A stretch of 64,000 nucleotides of DNA from Flavisolibacter tropicus (GCF_001644645.1 NZ_CP011390.1:2476001-2540000); one strand, 5' to 3'. Positions 8,702-17,828 are shown, numbered from the stretch's first letter. A program made the numbers and translations. The notes: generated from the sequence alone by a model not told the origin.

Positions 8702-9705
8702 CAACGAATAATTAGTGATGTTTTATCGATCCTTGGCTGCTGTCCGCCACGCAGCACCGTATTCCCTTTAAATCTCTGGCTTTGATCAATGTCTTTCACA
8801 CCGGCAAAATCAGTTACATCTATTTGCCCACTTTGACCAAAAGCAGTAATCGCATTTTGATAGGTAACCATGCGAATGTCTTCATCACTTATGCCATGCT
8901 CCTTCATTAAGGCCGCCGTTTTAGGAACTGCTAGCGGATCGGAAATACCCCAGTCTGCTGCAGAGTTGATCATGATGCGTTCAGTACCATATTGCTTAAC
9001 AATCTGCACCATTCGTTCATTCCCCATTTTTGTAAATGGATAAATGGTGAACGCAGCCCAGAAGCCCCGATCAAGTACTTCTTTTACCGTTTCTTCGTTA
9101 TTATGGTCTACGATTACTGTAAAAGGATCAAGGCCATGCTCTATTGTAATATCCATGCTTCGGGTAGTGCCTTGTTTTTTATCGCGATGAGGCGTATGTA
9201 TTTGTACAGGCAATGCAGCTTCTCTAGCCAGCTCCAGTTGCAGCCGGTAGTATTTTTCTTCTGCCGGCGTCTGGTCATCAAAGCCTATTTCCCCTATACC
9301 AACCACTCCTTCTTTATAAATAAAATGGGGCAACAGCTCCATCACCTGTTCGGCCAATGCTCCATTATTGGCTTCCCTTGAATTTAAGCCAATGGTGCAG
9401 TAATGTTTGATACCAAACTGTGATGCCCGAAAGCGCTCCCAGCCAATAAGACTACTGTAGTAATCACGGAAACTGGCAACACCAGTACGAGGTTGTCCTA
9501 GCCAAAATGCCGGTTCAATAATGGCAACAACGCCAGCATCGGCCATTGCCTGGTAATCATCGGTTGTACGGGAGGTCATGTGTACGTGTGGATCAAAAAA
9601 GGTCATCCCTTTGATACTATCTAAAAAAAACGGCTTGCCCGTAACAGGCTGAAGATCCTGTTCTGTCATTCCAGCTTTCTCATATTCATGATGACTACAA
9701 CACAT
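8701..9705 (-). CDS. eboB: EboB: TatD-family metal-dependent hydrolase
   Basis: The 334-aa amidohydrolase-fold protein of the TatD type shows a metal ligand set. DPHVHM (about 38-43) supplies the HxH pair, GIGEIGFDD (about 135) the Glu, VQIHTPH (about 166) and VDHNNEE (about 197) the His residues, and NSAADWG (about 248) the final Asp. A Cys/His-rich start MCCSHHEYEKAG could be an extra metal site or simply an upstream start; an alternative ATG at residue 13 gives a conventional N-terminus. It is the second gene of the ebo operon, 47 bp after eboA and translationally coupled to eboC. Confidence 0.85.
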   Translation of the reverse strand: MCCSHHEYEKAGMTEQDLQPVTGKPFFLDSIKGMTFFDPHVHMTSRTTDDYQAMADAGVVAIIEPAFWLGQPRTGVASFRDYYSSLIGWERFRASQFGIKHYCTIGLNSREANNGALAEQVMELLPHFIYKEGVVGIGEIGFDDQTPAEEKYYRLQLELAREAALPVQIHTPHRDKKQGTTRSMDITIEHGLDPFTVIVDHNNEETVKEVLDRGFWAAFTIYPFTKMGNERMVQIVKQYGTERIMINSAADWGISDPLAVPKTAALMKEHGISDEDIRMVTYQNAITAFGQSGQIDVTDFAGVKDIDQSQRFKGNTVLRGGQQPRIDKTSLIIR

Positions 9706-9752
9706 AGGTTTCTATTTAAGAGTAAACAAAATAAATGGTTAGAATACAACGC

Positions 9753-10634
9753 TTATGCTACAGCGACTGCCGATTGTTGCGCAATATGATCCCAGCTTAT
9801 TGTTTCGTCTGTATACGTTTGGGAAACAACATATTGCCGGAGTAATTCTTTTGCGGGCAGATAGGCACTCTTACTGCAAGCCAGTAAGGCCGCTTCTCGT
9901 TCCAGGGGATTGGTAGAAGAAGCTATTTTTTTGATATCGGGATAGAGTGCTTCATCAATAAAAGGACTTACACAACGCCACAGTAATGGATTTACGGAAC
10001 GATGCGCAGCCCACCGTTCATGTGCATAATCCGACAATATTTTTGCCAGGTCTTTATTGGATCGATCATCCAGACCAACGATCTGGTGCACTGGCTTTTC
10101 CGTAAAAAAAGCTTTCAGCACCATCTGGTTCCAGGCTGCATCATCAAGCTGTTCAGCTGGATAAGGATTATTACAAATTATAGCCAGGAGCACATCGCCT
10201 ATATTGCTACGTATACCTTCAGAACAACGCTTCCGCCAATGTTGTGGATAGGCAAGAACAGGCAAGGCAGAATAAAGCGCTACCAGTTCATTCATTTCAG
10301 CACCCAAAAAAAGTAATTCGATTTTTCCGGCATATTCCTCCTTTTCGGAAGCATCTAGTTGTAACAGTAACCATACTCGGCAAAGCCGGTCCATAGTCCA
10401 TCCGTTTATAAAAAAATCAGGACGTATGGTAGCAATATCTACTTGCTGTTCTTTACTAATGGTAAGAATGCCTTTGCCAACTTTCCGTGGTACCAGCGCA
10501 AATGCAGTATTAAACTTGGAGTCGCTAATAAAGATTCTGTTTTGCAGGAGCCAGCTCCATACAGGGGCTTCAACATGTTGCTGTATAATTCCCTCCAGCT
10601 TACCAAGCAGGCAGTTTACATCGTACGTATACAT
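9753..10634 (-). CDS. eboA: EboA domain protein
   Basis: This 293-aa mainly alpha-helical soluble protein has no signal peptide or membrane segment. It matches the EboA family by its position as the first gene of the cluster and by features such as FNTAFALVPRKVGKG (about 42), GWTMDRLCRVWLLL (about 77) and NPLEREAALLACSKS (about 241). EboA has no known catalytic motif; it may be a structural or adaptor component. It is the promoter-proximal gene of the operon, and a candidate promoter lies 77-107 bp upstream. Assignment rests mainly on gene order eboA-B-C-D-E-F, which is complete here. Confidence 0.8.
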   Translation of the reverse strand: MYTYDVNCLLGKLEGIIQQHVEAPVWSWLLQNRIFISDSKFNTAFALVPRKVGKGILTISKEQQVDIATIRPDFFINGWTMDRLCRVWLLLQLDASEKEEYAGKIELLFLGAEMNELVALYSALPVLAYPQHWRKRCSEGIRSNIGDVLLAIICNNPYPAEQLDDAAWNQMVLKAFFTEKPVHQIVGLDDRSNKDLAKILSDYAHERWAAHRSVNPLLWRCVSPFIDEALYPDIKKIASSTNPLEREAALLACSKSAYLPAKELLRQYVVSQTYTDETISWDHIAQQSAVAVA

Positions 10635-10710
10635 ACTTTCAAAGGTTTGTCAATGATTAAAACGGGGGAGTACGAATAGCGGTTATAACAGAGGAGAGGG
10701 AAAGTGGCAC

Positions 10711-10743
10711 TGAAAATACAAATTGTTTGAAATATTCCAAACA
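10711..10743 (-). promoter_or_regulatory. candidate ebo promoter overlapping a palindrome
   Basis: On the minus strand, TTTG (10741-10738) is followed after 19 nt by TATTTTCA (10718-10711). This resembles the Bacteroidota sigma-ABfr promoter (TTTG, about 19 nt, TAnnTTTG) with one mismatch in the -7 box. A near-perfect 20-bp palindrome, TGTTTGAAATATTCCAAACA (10724-10743), covers the -33 element and most of the spacer. That is where a repressor or activator could bind. The site lies 77 bp upstream of the eboA ATG. Confidence 0.45.
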
Positions 10744-10956
10744 CATAGCTGTCTTTAATATAACAAGCCAGATTTATGCCAAAAAGAAAAGTGTTCGATT
10801 GCTTTCAAACTATCGTTATATAACAACCGTCTATATTCAGGTATAAGCAACGATCTTATTTACTATTTACCTATAACGCGCTATTGCCTAACCTCTAAAT
10901 AAAGTTTCTATTTTGAGAAACTCAGCCATATACCCTTATTATAAGTAACACTCAGG

Positions 10957-11514
10957 TTAGTGTGTAATTTGAATATTGCCTTTTATTTCATTTGGGGTAG
11001 CCAGGTTGATTGCCGTAACACAGTCGGATGCCCCTCCGATACTAATGCTACTCATTCGATCAGCAGACATGTCATTGCCGCTATCTTCAAACGTAAATTG
11101 ATAGCGTATTCCAACAAATACCCAATCCAGGGAACCCTTGCTGATATGCCGCATCGTTCCACTCACAATCATCTTACCATCTACAAGGTTCATACAATCT
11201 ACTTTGCCTTTAAATTCCAGGAACGAACTCTTGAAGACAATACTTCCACTTGCATTCTCTTTCGTCGTCTGTGAAGCATTAACATCAAATGAAACCGTCG
11301 ATCCATTTATTTCTGTATAAAAGCCCTTTCCCACAATCTTCATTTCGCCACCATCCGAACGCTGCATTTCAACAATAGGCTTGCTGAAACTGTTTATTAC
11401 TTTATGTATAGCACTGAAATAGTGTGCTAGCGGAAAAGCGTGCTCATAAAAATTACCTGTATGCAATAAAACAAGTAATGGGACTGCCAACAGAAGTGCA
11501 TTTTTCTTGTACAT
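10957..11514 (-). CDS. secreted protein of unknown function, 185 aa
   Basis: An N-terminal signal peptide (KKNALLLAVPLLVLLHTG) precedes a beta-rich domain of about 150 residues. That domain has alternating strands and the segments GKGFYTEINGSTVSFDVNAS, FKGKVDCMNLVDGKMIVSG and GGASDCVTAINL. Two cysteines (about residues 106 and 166) could form a disulfide. The pattern resembles uncharacterised secreted beta-barrel or lipocalin-like proteins found in many bacteria, but I cannot name a family. It stands alone between the ebo promoter region and a plus-strand gene. The location is probably periplasmic or extracellular. Confidence 0.7.
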   Translation of the reverse strand: MYKKNALLLAVPLLVLLHTGNFYEHAFPLAHYFSAIHKVINSFSKPIVEMQRSDGGEMKIVGKGFYTEINGSTVSFDVNASQTTKENASGSIVFKSSFLEFKGKVDCMNLVDGKMIVSGTMRHISKGSLDWVFVGIRYQFTFEDSGNDMSADRMSSISIGGASDCVTAINLATPNEIKGNIQITH

Positions 11515-11786
11515 AGCTTTCTGTTTTTATGAAATGATCTGATCAAGCATATTTATGCCTCAGACGTTATGAATGGCCTTAATGGGGTTCACAGACTAGT
11601 GCAGGAAAAACAGTGTATAGCTTTTGATTAAACACCAGGCATTGGCTAAATAAAATTACTTTACAACCTAGCTAAGTACAAGTGTGCTTTTATAAAATTG
11701 GCAGAGAACTTTATCTCAAAGTATTATTATATAGAATGCCCATGTATTGCAATAATTAAAAGGGTTTTGTAATTTAATTATACCCC

Positions 11787-12311
11787 ATGAATAGCGCCTC
11801 ATCAATAAGCAACTGCTTTTCACCTTCAAACTCTTTTTTTATGCCTACAAATCCAATTGATGCCAATGAGTTTATTACGCATGACCGATTAAATCCCGAG
11901 GATTTACGACTGAAACAATCGCCCGATATAGAAAGAGTGCCGGCAAGTGCCGCCTGGGTCAGTACAGGGTACATAGTAGCAGAAGATGATATTGTTATTA
12001 TCGATGCGGATGAAGACACCCAATGGTCGGCCAACCCAAGGACTTCAGGCCTATACGATGCGAATGGATCTGGCCTACCCGCCAAGCCAGGCTATTTACA
12101 ATTCCCCGGTACAGAGGGTGCGCTGATTGGTAAGATTGGCTTGTTCATTTTTGAGGCAGGTTCCTTTGTCCATGTACATGTTCCAAAGGGTGTTTCAGGA
12201 GAACTAATGCTATCCATCAACGACGACGCTGAATCTATTAGAGGAAATGAATTTATAGGTAATGAAGGAGCCGTTGATGCAACTATTACCGTTTATACAC
12301 TTGCACCGTAA
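11787..12311 (+). CDS. LecA (PA-IL)-like carbohydrate-binding protein
   Basis: The 174-aa product has a region from about residue 55 onward that resembles the PA-IL galactose-binding lectin fold. It includes WVSTGYIVAEDDIVIIDADE, then GALIGKIGLFIFEAGS (about 111-126), then a GELMLSINDDAESIRGNEF segment (about 137-155). In LecA the last region carries the calcium and sugar ligands, and INDD with following Asn is retained. There is no signal peptide, as with other LecA proteins. Either the ATG at 11787 or one at 11841 could be the start; the second begins MPTNPIDANEF and avoids a Ser/Asn/Cys-rich leader. It is a single gene convergent with the hydrolase at 12409. Confidence 0.6.
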   Translation: MNSASSISNCFSPSNSFFMPTNPIDANEFITHDRLNPEDLRLKQSPDIERVPASAAWVSTGYIVAEDDIVIIDADEDTQWSANPRTSGLYDANGSGLPAKPGYLQFPGTEGALIGKIGLFIFEAGSFVHVHVPKGVSGELMLSINDDAESIRGNEFIGNEGAVDATITVYTLAP

Positions 12312-12362
12312 TAAACCAAAACGGATACAGTCCACAGCGACTGGTTAATGCCAATTATACAA

Positions 12363-12385
12363 AGAGCCGGCACAGGGCCGGCTCT
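12363..12385. terminator. bidirectional stem-loop between convergent genes
   Basis: AGAGCCGGC (12363-12371) pairs perfectly with GCCGGCTCT (12377-12385) over a 5-nt loop. It sits between the plus-strand LecA-like gene (ends 12311) and the minus-strand EEP protein gene (ends 12409). It is GC-rich and strong, but lacks a long U-run on either side. Confidence 0.6.
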
Positions 12386-12408
12386 AATACATTCTTTGTG
12401 TTTTCCAC

Positions 12409-13251
12409 TTATTTCAAGCTCATTTCTACCATTACAGGAAAATGATCCGACGGGAATTTACCATGATAGCTATCCGTCAATAAACCCCAGCGCTGCACCT
12501 GGAATTGTTGGGTCGCAAATACATGGTCAATGATTTCATCACCTGCCAATTGTTTACCAAAGCCGTTGAAGGAGGTGTTATTTACATAGGGATATTTCAC
12601 TTGGCTGTAGGTATCTTTTACAATACCAGAAGTAGCAATGGTTTTATACCACTCGCTATTCTGATCGCCATTCAGGTCGCCGGTTAAAAGTACTGGCTCG
12701 TTCTTGGCAATCTCATTGATCTTTTTCAACACCAGCTTACTGCTTTCGTTACGCGCTTTGATTCCTTCATGATCAAAATGGGCGTTGAATAGGTAGAATT
12801 TCTTTTTTGTTTTTTTATCCTGCAAATACACCCATGAACAGATACGGTAGCAGCATTTGCCATCCCAACCCATAGAAGGCTTCTCAGGTGTTTCTGACAA
12901 CCAGAAGTCGCCTTTTTTTAAAAGCGTGAACCTTTCTGTTTTATAAAAGATAGCAGAGTGCTCGCCTTTTTCTTTTCCATCATCTCTGCCAGCTCCACTA
13001 TAAGCATATTGAGGCAAGGAATGCTGAATATCGTCGAGTTGATTCTTCAACCCTTCCTGCGTACCAAATACATCAAAATCATGGTACCGTATAAGGTTGG
13101 CAACAACAGGTGCTCTGTTCACCCATAAGTTCCCTGAATCACGCGGGTTATCATAGCGGAGATTAAATGTGGCAATACGAAGCTGCTGGGCAGCGCCGAT
13201 CAGGCCAAAGGCCATAACCAGCAGCAGTAAACAAAAGGATCTGTAGTTCAT
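12409..13251 (-). CDS. secreted endonuclease/exonuclease/phosphatase-fold protein
   Basis: The 280-aa protein has a signal peptide (to about residue 21) followed by a complete EEP domain. The catalytic landmarks are ATFNLRYDN (Asn, about 28-36), the metal-binding Glu in FGTQEGLKNQ (about 62), LFNAHFDHEG (about 155-164), LTGDLNGDQN (about 190) and the C-terminal SDHFPVMVE (about 266) with the Asp-His pair. The family hydrolyses phosphodiester or phosphomonoester bonds in nucleic acids, sphingomyelin or inositol phosphates. The substrate cannot be told from sequence. The signal peptide places it in the periplasm or outside. It is a single transcription unit. Confidence 0.87.
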   Translation of the reverse strand: MNYRSFCLLLLVMAFGLIGAAQQLRIATFNLRYDNPRDSGNLWVNRAPVVANLIRYHDFDVFGTQEGLKNQLDDIQHSLPQYAYSGAGRDDGKEKGEHSAIFYKTERFTLLKKGDFWLSETPEKPSMGWDGKCCYRICSWVYLQDKKTKKKFYLFNAHFDHEGIKARNESSKLVLKKINEIAKNEPVLLTGDLNGDQNSEWYKTIATSGIVKDTYSQVKYPYVNNTSFNGFGKQLAGDEIIDHVFATQQFQVQRWGLLTDSYHGKFPSDHFPVMVEMSLK

Positions 13252-13316
13252 GTGATGTAGCGGTTTAAAAAGATGGTCTAAATATCAAATTCCAAATCTC
13301 AAAATCCAAATCTCAA

Positions 13317-15737
13317 TTAGGCAACCTGTACCAGGTTATTCTTCATCAGGTTTTCATGCAGCAACTGTAGCACTTCACTTCTGGCCTCTTCCGACTTAGC
13401 AACCTCTCTACACCAGAAAAAGACTTTTAACGTAAACCCATTTTCCTGCAACTTCATAAACAATACTTGCGGCTCACGCTCTTTCACAATATTGCGGGAG
13501 CCAAGGACTGCTTGCTTCACTACTGAACAAACTTGTTCCATATCATCACTACCCTTTATTACTAACTCCAGCTCTAAGCGTCGCTGGTTGTGCGAATGCG
13601 TCCAGTTTACAATTTGCTCAGAAAGAATGTCTCCATTCGGAATGATCACTTCAGCACCATCATTGGTTAATAAGGTACTGGAGCGAATACCAATTTCACG
13701 AACACGTCCAGCCTGATCACCCACCTCCACAATATCGCCTATCTGCAATGGTCTGTCAAATATCAAAATGATCCCTGAAACGAAATTATTTACAATGTTC
13801 TGCAAGCCTAAACCAATACCAACACCCAACGCACCCAGTACAATAGTGATTTTATCAATAGGAACCCCAGAAGCCGCCACAGCCAGCAAATAGCCCAGAC
13901 ATAACAATATTAAACGGGCTATCAGTAACCTGGAACGCTGCCCTTTGTTCTGAATCTCTTCATCAGCATCCGTATCACCAAAAAAGTAACCCACATATTT
14001 TTGTAAAAGGTGCGCTACCCAAATGATCAGGAAGAACAACAAAACGCCTCCCAATGTAAACGAGGCTTCACCAATACGTCGCGGTGTAGAAAGAACGCTG
14101 GTCAAGCCATCCAATAGAGGATTATAGATATTCAGGTTGGTGGTAAAAACAATCATCCACAATACCACTACCAAAAACAATACAAGACGACGGAAGCTAT
14201 CCAACATGGATTGAAAATCAAACTGCGCTTGTATGCCTCGTTTTACACGGCTAGATACAATCTGCAATAAAATGGCTTCAATGCAGATCTTACTAAATAC
14301 CGCCAGGCCAATAGCCTGCATGAAGGCAAATATGGCAGCATTACCCAACATCTGCGCCAATGTATATCGCCCCCCTATGTTACACAACAGTGAGAGCACA
14401 TTCATAACATTATGCAGAATAATAACAAAACGCAAGAAGCCTTTAAGATGCAAGTAGTCTTTCATGCGGGTTAAAAAGCGCATACCAAACACCACCGACA
14501 AAACATTAAGAGCTACTAACCAAAGGCGCTGCCCAAGCGTAGGATTTACAATATGGTGTGTAAATGCAAAACAGATATAGAGCACGGCCATTACAATCCA
14601 AACCACAAAGAGGTTGCGTGGCCATTTTTTCCAGCAAATGATGGTTAAAATAACAAGCAGTAGAAACTGCACAAACTCAATGTAGGCTGAAGGGGCATGC
14701 AAATCAAAGAATGGTGCTAAACAAAGCATCAGCACAAACGCCGATACAATATAGCCTGAAGGCAGGTAAACAAACTTAAAGCGGTCCAAAGCAGAAAGCG
14801 CCTTATGCTTTTTTAGCGTCCGGATATTGCGGAACATCCAGCCAAAGAACAAAAACCCTATAAGCAGCAAGTATAAGCGCTTACTACGTGATCCTTTAAA
14901 ATAATAACGTACAGCCCGCTGTTCTCCATTATAGGCCTTGGCCAATGAGTTACGTGTCGAATCTGAAAGATGGCTTGTATCTCCTTCCCATAAATACGTA
15001 TACTCTTTTCCAAAAATGCGGGTAGCCGATGTCGCTAACAAAGTATTTACCCTACTCAGCAATTGATTGGTGGTAATAATACTGGAAGATGTACGTGCCT
15101 GCAATAGATTAATTTCCGCTAAGCTGGATTTAAGTCCCCCGGTAGCATCACGAAAAGCCTGTCGCATATCCTTAAGCTGACTGCCAAACTGTTGTCGCAA
15201 AGTGGAGTCTCGCCAAACCTGGCGTAATACCGTATCACCCGCCAACGGTCGTAACGTATTACGCAAGTCAACCAAGTCATTTTCAGTACTATCCAACAGC
15301 GTACGGTGCTCTTTTAATTCCTCTTTAAGATTTTGTAATAAGGTGTGAAATACCTGAAGATTCCTCAAGTTCAGCACGCTACTATTATTTAATACGTTGT
15401 CCTTTAAAACAGCCAGCGTAGAATCACTATCAGCCAATCGTCCTTTTAAAGAAGTGACCGCCAATCCAAGCTCGCTTTTATTAGCCACATTGTTTAAAAG
15501 ATTAAAGGTCTTCTCAATGAGTAGCTGATAATCACTGGTGGTCAGCTTCGCTGTATCGGCAAAAAGTAAAGCCAGCTGTTGAGATCTTCTAAAGCGGGTT
15601 GTATCGTGACGGGAAGTATCGCTTTTTACGGAAGTATCGCGCTTGAATAAACTATCCTTGCGCACCTGCGCATGCAGTGTTGTAGATAATAACAGTAAAA
15701 CAACACTATAGATCAAAACCTTCGAAATATTCTTCAT
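13317..15737 (-). CDS. MscS-family mechanosensitive channel with large periplasmic N-domain
   Basis: The 806-aa protein has a signal peptide (about 1-24) and a helical coiled-coil-prone periplasmic region (about 45-270). Some eleven membrane helices follow (about 285-660). The MscS pore and beta domains lie at about 625-800. The pore-lining helix appears as ALGVGIGLGLQNIVNNFVSG, followed by FDRPLQIGDIVEVG and the beta-domain segment VIIPNGDIL. The architecture resembles MscK/MscM-type long channels that open on hypo-osmotic shock to release solutes. Length is between MscS (about 290) and MscK (about 1100). It is a single gene. Confidence 0.87.
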   Translation of the reverse strand: MKNISKVLIYSVVLLLLSTTLHAQVRKDSLFKRDTSVKSDTSRHDTTRFRRSQQLALLFADTAKLTTSDYQLLIEKTFNLLNNVANKSELGLAVTSLKGRLADSDSTLAVLKDNVLNNSSVLNLRNLQVFHTLLQNLKEELKEHRTLLDSTENDLVDLRNTLRPLAGDTVLRQVWRDSTLRQQFGSQLKDMRQAFRDATGGLKSSLAEINLLQARTSSSIITTNQLLSRVNTLLATSATRIFGKEYTYLWEGDTSHLSDSTRNSLAKAYNGEQRAVRYYFKGSRSKRLYLLLIGFLFFGWMFRNIRTLKKHKALSALDRFKFVYLPSGYIVSAFVLMLCLAPFFDLHAPSAYIEFVQFLLLVILTIICWKKWPRNLFVVWIVMAVLYICFAFTHHIVNPTLGQRLWLVALNVLSVVFGMRFLTRMKDYLHLKGFLRFVIILHNVMNVLSLLCNIGGRYTLAQMLGNAAIFAFMQAIGLAVFSKICIEAILLQIVSSRVKRGIQAQFDFQSMLDSFRRLVLFLVVVLWMIVFTTNLNIYNPLLDGLTSVLSTPRRIGEASFTLGGVLLFFLIIWVAHLLQKYVGYFFGDTDADEEIQNKGQRSRLLIARLILLCLGYLLAVAASGVPIDKITIVLGALGVGIGLGLQNIVNNFVSGIILIFDRPLQIGDIVEVGDQAGRVREIGIRSSTLLTNDGAEVIIPNGDILSEQIVNWTHSHNQRRLELELVIKGSDDMEQVCSVVKQAVLGSRNIVKEREPQVLFMKLQENGFTLKVFFWCREVAKSEEARSEVLQLLHENLMKNNLVQVA

Positions 15738-15866
15738 AAGGTGGATTTGATGCCGAAATTAAATAATGTGATTTAATTGCATCCACCCTTTAACACCACC
15801 ACTATATAGACTATTGCTACTTACTTGATTAGAATCATTAGTAAATCCATTTACAAAAGCCGCTAT

Positions 15867-17081
15867 CTATTTCTTCCGGTCAAATCCAAAGAGCTGTGCC
15901 CGTTGATCAGGCTCACCTTTTAATAGATTAGAGATTACTTCTGCAGCAATCAAACTATAGGTTGTGCCATTACCTCCATAACCTAAGGCAAAATAAACAT
16001 TGTCCATGCCGGGATACAGGCCAATAAAGGGAAGGCCATCTTCTACATCGCCAAACGTACCACACCAAACAAAATCAGCTGAAATTTCCAGGTGCGGAAA
16101 TAACGTTTTACACTCTTTTAATAACCACACCTCTTTTTCATCGATCAATCGATCTCGCGCCGTTTCATCTTTAAAGGATACATCTCCCCCACCCATCATG
16201 ATACGGTTATCCTTGGTAGTTCGTAAATAAAAATAGGGACGCTTGGTCTCCCATATCAAACACCGTTCTTTCCAAAAGGCATCTTCCGGTAAGGGTTGGG
16301 TTACCAACGCATAGGTAGAGTTTAGGGCCATTACCTGTTTAGGCAAGAACTGGGCAGACTCATAACCAGGAGCACAGATCACAAAACGCGCTTTAACGGT
16401 GTATCCTTTATCAGTTTGTAAGGTCACCCCTTCATCTGAAGACTCTAACTTTGTCACATTCGTGCGTGTATATACAGTTAGGTTGCCTGACTTTACACAA
16501 TGCTGTATTAACCCTACGGTCATGCGGTAGGCATCTAACTGAATGGCATGATGATGATATAAGGCATTTGTACGGTTGGTGATTCTGAATGCCTGCAATT
16601 GTTCTTTTCCTAACAGCTCAACAGGAAAGCCATGTTTGCGACGCAATGCATATTCCTGTTCAATAGCCTGAGCGCCTTTTTCATCGCTGGAAAGATAAAG
16701 GCTGGGAATGCGTTCAAGGCATTCATCCATCGCTGTGTCGGCAGCAATCCTTTGTATTTTATCAACAGAGGCTAAACTGGCTTTATATACAGCCACTGCA
16801 AAATCCTCTGAATAGAGATCGGCTAAATCGCAAAGAGAAATATCAAGTTCATAATTAAGCTGGGCTGTACTGGCCCATGTACTGCCGCTCGACAATATTC
16901 GCTTATCCAGCATCGTGCACCGAAAACCGGCTTTACACAATTCATACGCCGCTAGGGAGCCTGAAATACCGGAACCAATAATGACTACTTCTTCATTCTG
17001 TAGATCGGATTGCAGGGCAGGGTAATCTGCCAACAACCCATTTTTTACCAACCAAAAGGGAAACCCTGAATGTAAATCCAT
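15867..17081 (-). CDS. FAD-dependent oxidoreductase, DadA/GlpO-like
   Basis: The 404-aa protein has the dinucleotide-binding start EVVIIGSGISGSLAAYEL (about 30-47) and the second conserved Arg/Gly region SGSTWASTAQLNYELD. A C-terminal FAD-contact segment is also present (FALGYGGNGTTYSLIAAEV, about 367-385). It is a DAO-family amine or amino-acid oxidase fold, cytoplasmic, without signal peptide. The substrate is not predictable from sequence; gamma-glutamylputrescine oxidase-like and glycine oxidase-like proteins have this layout. It is probably a single gene, with a terminator-like hairpin belonging to the next gene just upstream. Confidence 0.82.
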   Translation of the reverse strand: MDLHSGFPFWLVKNGLLADYPALQSDLQNEEVVIIGSGISGSLAAYELCKAGFRCTMLDKRILSSGSTWASTAQLNYELDISLCDLADLYSEDFAVAVYKASLASVDKIQRIAADTAMDECLERIPSLYLSSDEKGAQAIEQEYALRRKHGFPVELLGKEQLQAFRITNRTNALYHHHAIQLDAYRMTVGLIQHCVKSGNLTVYTRTNVTKLESSDEGVTLQTDKGYTVKARFVICAPGYESAQFLPKQVMALNSTYALVTQPLPEDAFWKERCLIWETKRPYFYLRTTKDNRIMMGGGDVSFKDETARDRLIDEKEVWLLKECKTLFPHLEISADFVWCGTFGDVEDGLPFIGLYPGMDNVYFALGYGGNGTTYSLIAAEVISNLLKGEPDQRAQLFGFDRKK

Positions 17082-17140
17082 AGCCCGACTTTCAATTTCA
17101 AAACAACTGCTACGTGAATAAGTTCATTACTAAAAATAAG

Positions 17141-17167
17141 ACACCCAGGGAGACCACCCCTGGGTGT
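17141..17167 (-). terminator. intrinsic terminator of the 85-aa protein gene
   Basis: ACACCCAGGG (17141-17150) pairs perfectly with CCCTGGGTGT (17158-17167). On the minus strand the stem is followed by CTTATTTTTA, a good U-tract. It lies 29 bp past the stop codon at 17196. Confidence 0.8.
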
Positions 17168-17195
17168 AAGCTATTTTGTTCAATAGCTGCAATCG

Positions 17196-17453
17196 TTACA
17201 GATTCTCTTTGCTCTCCAGATCGCTGCCACGAGAACCAAGATCTTGGTTACCTCTTTCGCTGCGTTGGTTCTCTGTATCCATACCACTCAAATTACTAGG
17301 CTGGCTCTCCATACGACCACTTTGATCATTACTTACCTCTTGACGGCTACCGCTGTTTTGTTCAGTACTGCGTTGCTCGCTTCTTTGGTTTTCCAGATTA
17401 CCTTCCTGGTTTTCCATGCTGCCCTGCTGGCTGCGTTGGTTGTTGTCTGCCAT
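17196..17453 (-). CDS. disordered Gln/Ser/Asn/Glu-rich protein, 85 aa
   Basis: The protein is entirely hydrophilic, with no predicted secondary-structure core. Short variants of ENQRSEQRS and ENQ-x-GN-like units recur (ENQEGNLENQRSEQRS, ENQRSERGNQ). It has no cysteine and almost no large hydrophobics. Its own strong intrinsic terminator supports it being a real, independently expressed gene. Such small disordered proteins are common in Bacteroidota and some are stress-induced; no function can be given. Confidence 0.65.
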   Translation of the reverse strand: MADNNQRSQQGSMENQEGNLENQRSEQRSTEQNSGSRQEVSNDQSGRMESQPSNLSGMDTENQRSERGNQDLGSRGSDLESKENL

Positions 17454-17828
17454 AACTGTCTGTTTTTGATTAATGATACCGCTGTGTCTAAAAATCTAGT
17501 GCCAGCTTTAGCAAACAAGGGCATGGGAATTGTAATTGTTGAGTTCCGCTATTAAAAAAGCCCATATGCCTAACGTTTGGGAACTAACGGATATGCTTGG
17601 GTATGTTTTCCCCATTTTTTTAGGCCATCTTATTTCAGGATTTCTGATTTCAGGAATTTGGATTACACACGCCTTTGTACTGGTTGTTCTACCCTTTGCT
17701 GTGGAATAGCTGAACTCTAGTCTTTGAAGCTAATGTCAGCGCCAGGAATGACTCACAGAAAGGGTCTTCCTAAAAAAAATCACCCCAGGTGTTGCCTGGG
17801 GTGATTATAAAGTATTGAACAGCTTCTA
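17454..17828. other. 375-bp intergenic region
   Basis: It contains the terminator of the lipoprotein gene at its left-most transcribed end (17779-17805) and must hold the promoter of the 85-aa protein gene. Between about 17555 and 17770 I see no open frame of note and no repeat. Confidence 0.5.
17779..17805 (-). terminator. intrinsic terminator of the 1153-aa protein/lipoprotein operon
   Basis: ATCACCCCAGG (17779-17789) pairs with CCTGGGGTGAT (17795-17805) over a TGTTG loop. On the minus strand the stem is followed by TTTTTTTAGG. It lies 24 bp after the stop at 17829. Confidence 0.85.
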
